Positions 61,105 to 64,000 of a stretch of 64,000 nucleotides of DNA are shown piece by piece. Location: contig NZ_NPJG01000114.1 in the NCBI RefSeq assembly GCF_002251245.1, positions 33,387 through 97,386 on the forward strand, given 5' to 3'. Both the position numbers and the translations under genes were made by a program. The notes below the pieces were generated by a model. The model saw only the letters and a list, made by a program, of their open reading frames with translations. It did not search any database and was not told the origin of the DNA. How positions within the stretch are numbered: position 1 is the first letter of the stretch; each line of letters begins with the position of its first letter. This DNA comes from Prevotella sp. P5-92 (GTDB lineage Bacteria > Bacteroidota > Bacteroidia > Bacteroidales > Bacteroidaceae).

Positions 61105-63870
61105 ATGAATAAATTGTTTCTTTTGGACGCTTATGCGCTCATTTATCGCGCTTATTACGCATTTATCAAGAACCCGATGATTAACTCAAAGGGACAAAAT
61201 ACGTCGGCCGTCAGAGGCTTCGTCAACACGCTCAACGAGGTGATGACAAAGGAGCGGCCGACACATCTCGGCGTGGCTTTCGACCCTTCAGGCCCCACAT
61301 TCCGACATATAGAATATCCTGAGTACAAGGCCCAACGTGAAGCTTGTCCTGAGGATATCAAGGCTTCAGTACCTATTATCAAGAGCATCTTGGAGGCTTA
61401 CCACATTCCTGTGCTCGAAGTGGAGGGATTTGAGGCTGACGACGTCATCGGCACATTGGCCACCAAGGCAGGCGAGCAAGGTATTGAGACCTATATGCTC
61501 ACTCCCGACAAAGACTACGGTCAACTGGTGAAGGAGAATGTGTTTATGTACCGACCACGACATAGTGGCGGATATGAGGTGATGGGACCGAAAGAGGTGG
61601 TAGAGAAATATGGTATTGAGAATACGAGCCAGGTGATCGACCTCTTGGGTCTGATGGGCGACTCGTCAGACAATATCCCTGGCTGCCCTGGCGTTGGCGA
61701 GAAGACAGCTGTCAAACTCATCAACGAGTTTGGCTCTATCACTACCCTACTCGACAATACCGACAAACTCAAAGGTGCTCAGAAGAAGAAGGTGGAGGAA
61801 AACAAGGAGCTGATCATCATGTCGCGCTATCTTGCCACCATCAAAACCGACGTTCCCGTAGAGCTCGACTTAAAAGCACTCGAAGTGGCAGAACCCGACA
61901 ACGACAAACTGCTAAAAATATTCGAAGAACTGGAGTTTAAGTCGTTTGCAAACAAGATTCTTAAAAAAGATAAACCATCTGTTAAAAAAGCTAATATTGA
62001 GCTTGATCTCTTTGCAGATTTTCCGAGCGACGGGCAAGAAGAACAAAAATATTCGAGTTTTGAGAGCCTTAAATCGGTGTCACACGACTATAAACTCGTT
62101 GACAACGTGGACGATATGCGTCGTCTATGTGACTATTTCTTAACAAATGAAATTGTCAGTTTAGACACAGAGACCACTTCAGTCAATGCTATAGACGCTG
62201 AACTCGTGGGATTGAGCTTTTCGGTGAAGGAAAACGAGGCTTTTTACGTTCCGGTGCCTTCCGACCAAGACGAGGCAAGAAAAATTGTGGATTTGTTCCG
62301 TCCAGTGTATGAGAACGAGAAAATCCTCAAGGTGGGACAAAACATCAAGTACGACTATGAGGTGCTGATGAACTATGGCGTGAGACTTGCCGGCAAGATG
62401 TTCGACACGATGCTCGCCCACTACGTCATCGAGCCTGAGCTTCGCCACAACATGGACTACCTCGCCGAAGTATATCTAAAATACAAGACCATCCACATCG
62501 ACGAGCTTATAGGCCCTAAAGGCAAAAACCAAAAAAGCATGCGCGACCTGAAACCTATAGAAGTGTATGAATATGCCGCGGAAGATGCCGACGTGACTCT
62601 GAAGCTGAAAAACAAGCTCGAACCCATACTGAAGGAAAAAGCAGTAGAAGATCTGTTCTACAACATCGAAATGCCTCTCATACCAGTTTTGGCGGAAATG
62701 GAGATGAACGGAGTGACTATCGACACACAGTCGCTCGCCGAAACATCAAACGTGCTGACAAAGCGAATGGAAGAGGTGGAGAAGGAGATATATGAGTTAG
62801 CAGGAGCTCCTTTCAACATCGCGTCGCCAAGACAAGTGGGCGAGGTACTGTTTGACAAACTCAAGATTGTGGAAAAGGCAAAGAAGACAAAAACCGGACA
62901 GTATGTAACCAACGAAGAGGTGCTGCAGTCGCTAAAGGGAAAGCACAAGATAGTGGAGGCAATACTCGAACACCGAGGACTGAAAAAGCTACTTGGCACA
63001 TATATCGACGCTCTGCCGAAACTAATAAATGCCCGAACAGGCCACATACACACTTCTTTCAACCAAGCCAACACGGCTACTGGCCGTCTCTCGTCGAGCG
63101 ACCCGAACCTGCAGAACATTCCTGTACGAGGAGAAGAAGGCAAGGAAATACGCAAGGCTTTCATTCCTGAGCCCGGTTGCCTGTTCTTTTCGGCTGACTA
63201 CAGTCAGATTGAACTTAGAGTGATGGCACATCTCAGCGGCGACGAAAACATGATTGAGGCTTTCCGTGAAGGTCATGACATTCATGCTGCCACAGCAGCA
63301 AAAATATACAAAGAAGAGATGGAAAACGTCTCTCGCGACCAGCGTACAAAGGCAAAGCGAGCCAACTTCGGAATCATCTATGGCATTACTGTTTTCGGTC
63401 TTGCCGAACGACTGGAAATCAGCCGCGACGAGGCTAAGATGCTGATAGATGGATATTTCGAGACATTCCCGAAGGTGAAAGAATATATGGAAAAGGCTAA
63501 GGAACAGGCTCGAAACCAAGGATATGTGGAGACTCAATTCCATCGCCGCCGTTATCTCGCGGACATCAACTCTGCCAACTCCACCGTGCGTGGATTTGCC
63601 GAGCGAAACGCCATAAACGCTCCCATCCAGGGAACTGCCGCCGACATCATCAAGGTGGCAATGATAAGGATTTACAACCGATTCCGCGAAGAGGACATTC
63701 GCTCGAAGATGATACTTCAAGTTCACGACGAACTAAACTTCAGTGTCTATCCCGACGAGAAGGAAAAGGTGGAACAAATAGTGCTTGAAGAAATGCAAAA
63801 CGCCTTCCCTATGCAAGTGCCGCTCGTGGCAGACTGCGGTTGGGGAAACAACTGGCTTGAAGCGCATTGA
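61105..63870 (+). CDS. polA: DNA polymerase I
   Basis: 921 residues, full length. 5'-nuclease domain (LFLLDAYALIYRAYYAFI, GFEADDVIGTLA, GLMGDSSDNIPGCPGVGEKT); 3'-5' exonuclease with Asp/Glu intact (VSLDTETTSVNAIDAELVGL; YAAEDADVTLKL); polymerase motifs A (FFSADYSQIELRVMAHLSGD), B (RTKAKRANFGIIYGITVFGL) and C (LQVHDELNF). Functions in repair and Okazaki fragment processing. Confidence 0.97.
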   Translation: MNKLFLLDAYALIYRAYYAFIKNPMINSKGQNTSAVRGFVNTLNEVMTKERPTHLGVAFDPSGPTFRHIEYPEYKAQREACPEDIKASVPIIKSILEAYHIPVLEVEGFEADDVIGTLATKAGEQGIETYMLTPDKDYGQLVKENVFMYRPRHSGGYEVMGPKEVVEKYGIENTSQVIDLLGLMGDSSDNIPGCPGVGEKTAVKLINEFGSITTLLDNTDKLKGAQKKKVEENKELIIMSRYLATIKTDVPVELDLKALEVAEPDNDKLLKIFEELEFKSFANKILKKDKPSVKKANIELDLFADFPSDGQEEQKYSSFESLKSVSHDYKLVDNVDDMRRLCDYFLTNEIVSLDTETTSVNAIDAELVGLSFSVKENEAFYVPVPSDQDEARKIVDLFRPVYENEKILKVGQNIKYDYEVLMNYGVRLAGKMFDTMLAHYVIEPELRHNMDYLAEVYLKYKTIHIDELIGPKGKNQKSMRDLKPIEVYEYAAEDADVTLKLKNKLEPILKEKAVEDLFYNIEMPLIPVLAEMEMNGVTIDTQSLAETSNVLTKRMEEVEKEIYELAGAPFNIASPRQVGEVLFDKLKIVEKAKKTKTGQYVTNEEVLQSLKGKHKIVEAILEHRGLKKLLGTYIDALPKLINARTGHIHTSFNQANTATGRLSSSDPNLQNIPVRGEEGKEIRKAFIPEPGCLFFSADYSQIELRVMAHLSGDENMIEAFREGHDIHAATAAKIYKEEMENVSRDQRTKAKRANFGIIYGITVFGLAERLEISRDEAKMLIDGYFETFPKVKEYMEKAKEQARNQGYVETQFHRRRYLADINSANSTVRGFAERNAINAPIQGTAADIIKVAMIRIYNRFREEDIRSKMILQVHDELNFSVYPDEKEKVEQIVLEEMQNAFPMQVPLVADCGWGNNWLEAH

Positions 63871-64000
63871 TAACTTATAAAGCATGACAAGCGTGACAGC
63901 GTGACAAGCGTGACAGGCATTTTTCTGCATATCACCCACTCAAAAAACAGGTCTATATTTAATATATATATAATATAGAATATAATTATAAAAAAAAATC
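63871..64000. other. Downstream of polA to window end
   Basis: Contains direct repeats of agcgtgaca (three copies in gcatgacaagcgtgacagcgtgacaagcgtgaca) and a very AT-rich end. No gene seen. Confidence 0.5.

Noticed and set aside
63022..63726. 234-codon minus-strand open frame inside polA
   Set aside because: Antisense to the polymerase domain with intact motifs A, B and C.

Overview
The window looks like a chromosomal segment of a Bacteroidales bacterium, most likely Prevotella or a close relative. The evidence is repeated TAnnTTTG -7 promoter boxes with TTG/TTTG-like -33 boxes, Bacteroidetes-type families (UpxY-like NusG factor, HU-like histone proteins, SUMF1/PEGA proteins, GH2 with DUF4982), the cytochrome b / flavoprotein / iron-sulfur fumarate reductase layout, and the housekeeping order mnmG-apt-uvrC-dtd-mazG-deoC. 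Species cannot be fixed from sequence reading alone.

Layout. 1-7.4 kb: truncated glycosidase-like gene, two orphan small genes, AAA-ATPase/PDDEXK protein, HxlR regulator, aspartate dehydrogenase-like NadX, a 2-hydroxyacid dehydrogenase homologue lacking the usual catalytic triad, and an AraC regulator. 7.5-13.2 kb: tripartite RND efflux operon. 13.3-19.5 kb: lipoprotein, TonB-receptor-like barrel protein, then a decayed mobile-element-like patch with an HU-like gene, four 21-bp iteron-like repeats, a 5'-truncated VirE/DUF3874 gene and an ORF-deleted group II intron.

19.6-41.7 kb is the most unusual part: about 22 kb of minus-strand genes headed by a UpxY-type antiterminator and a LytTR regulator. 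Next come an FHA/zinc-ribbon membrane protein, a secreted caspase-like peptidase, a zinc-ribbon/FHA protein, a membrane Ser/Thr kinase, seven exported SUMF1 (C-type-lectin fold) paralogues, a PP2C phosphatase, a Sel1-repeat protein and four unknown proteins. In four SUMF1 genes the 3' end carries a 96-nt block that differs almost only at first and second codon positions of NNC-type codons, between nucleotide-identical invariant blocks. An inverted-repeat element sits just downstream of each of these four genes and of none of the other three. This is the signature of diversity-generating retroelement (DGR) target genes. No reverse transcriptase or template repeat is visible in the window, so the mutagenic machinery, if it exists, must lie elsewhere. 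I infer a phospho-signalling and protease module coupled to diversified envelope receptors.

42.1-49.1 kb: an AAA_14/DUF4143 ATPase and two glycoside hydrolases (GH2, GH3) sharing a duplicated ~73-bp promoter. 49.2-64 kb: fumarate reductase/succinate dehydrogenase operon, mnmG, two parS-like sites flanking apt, uvrC, a 9-bp minisatellite pair, dtd, mazG-like, deoC, two tiny double-glycine-leader peptides, a polyprenyl synthase and polA.
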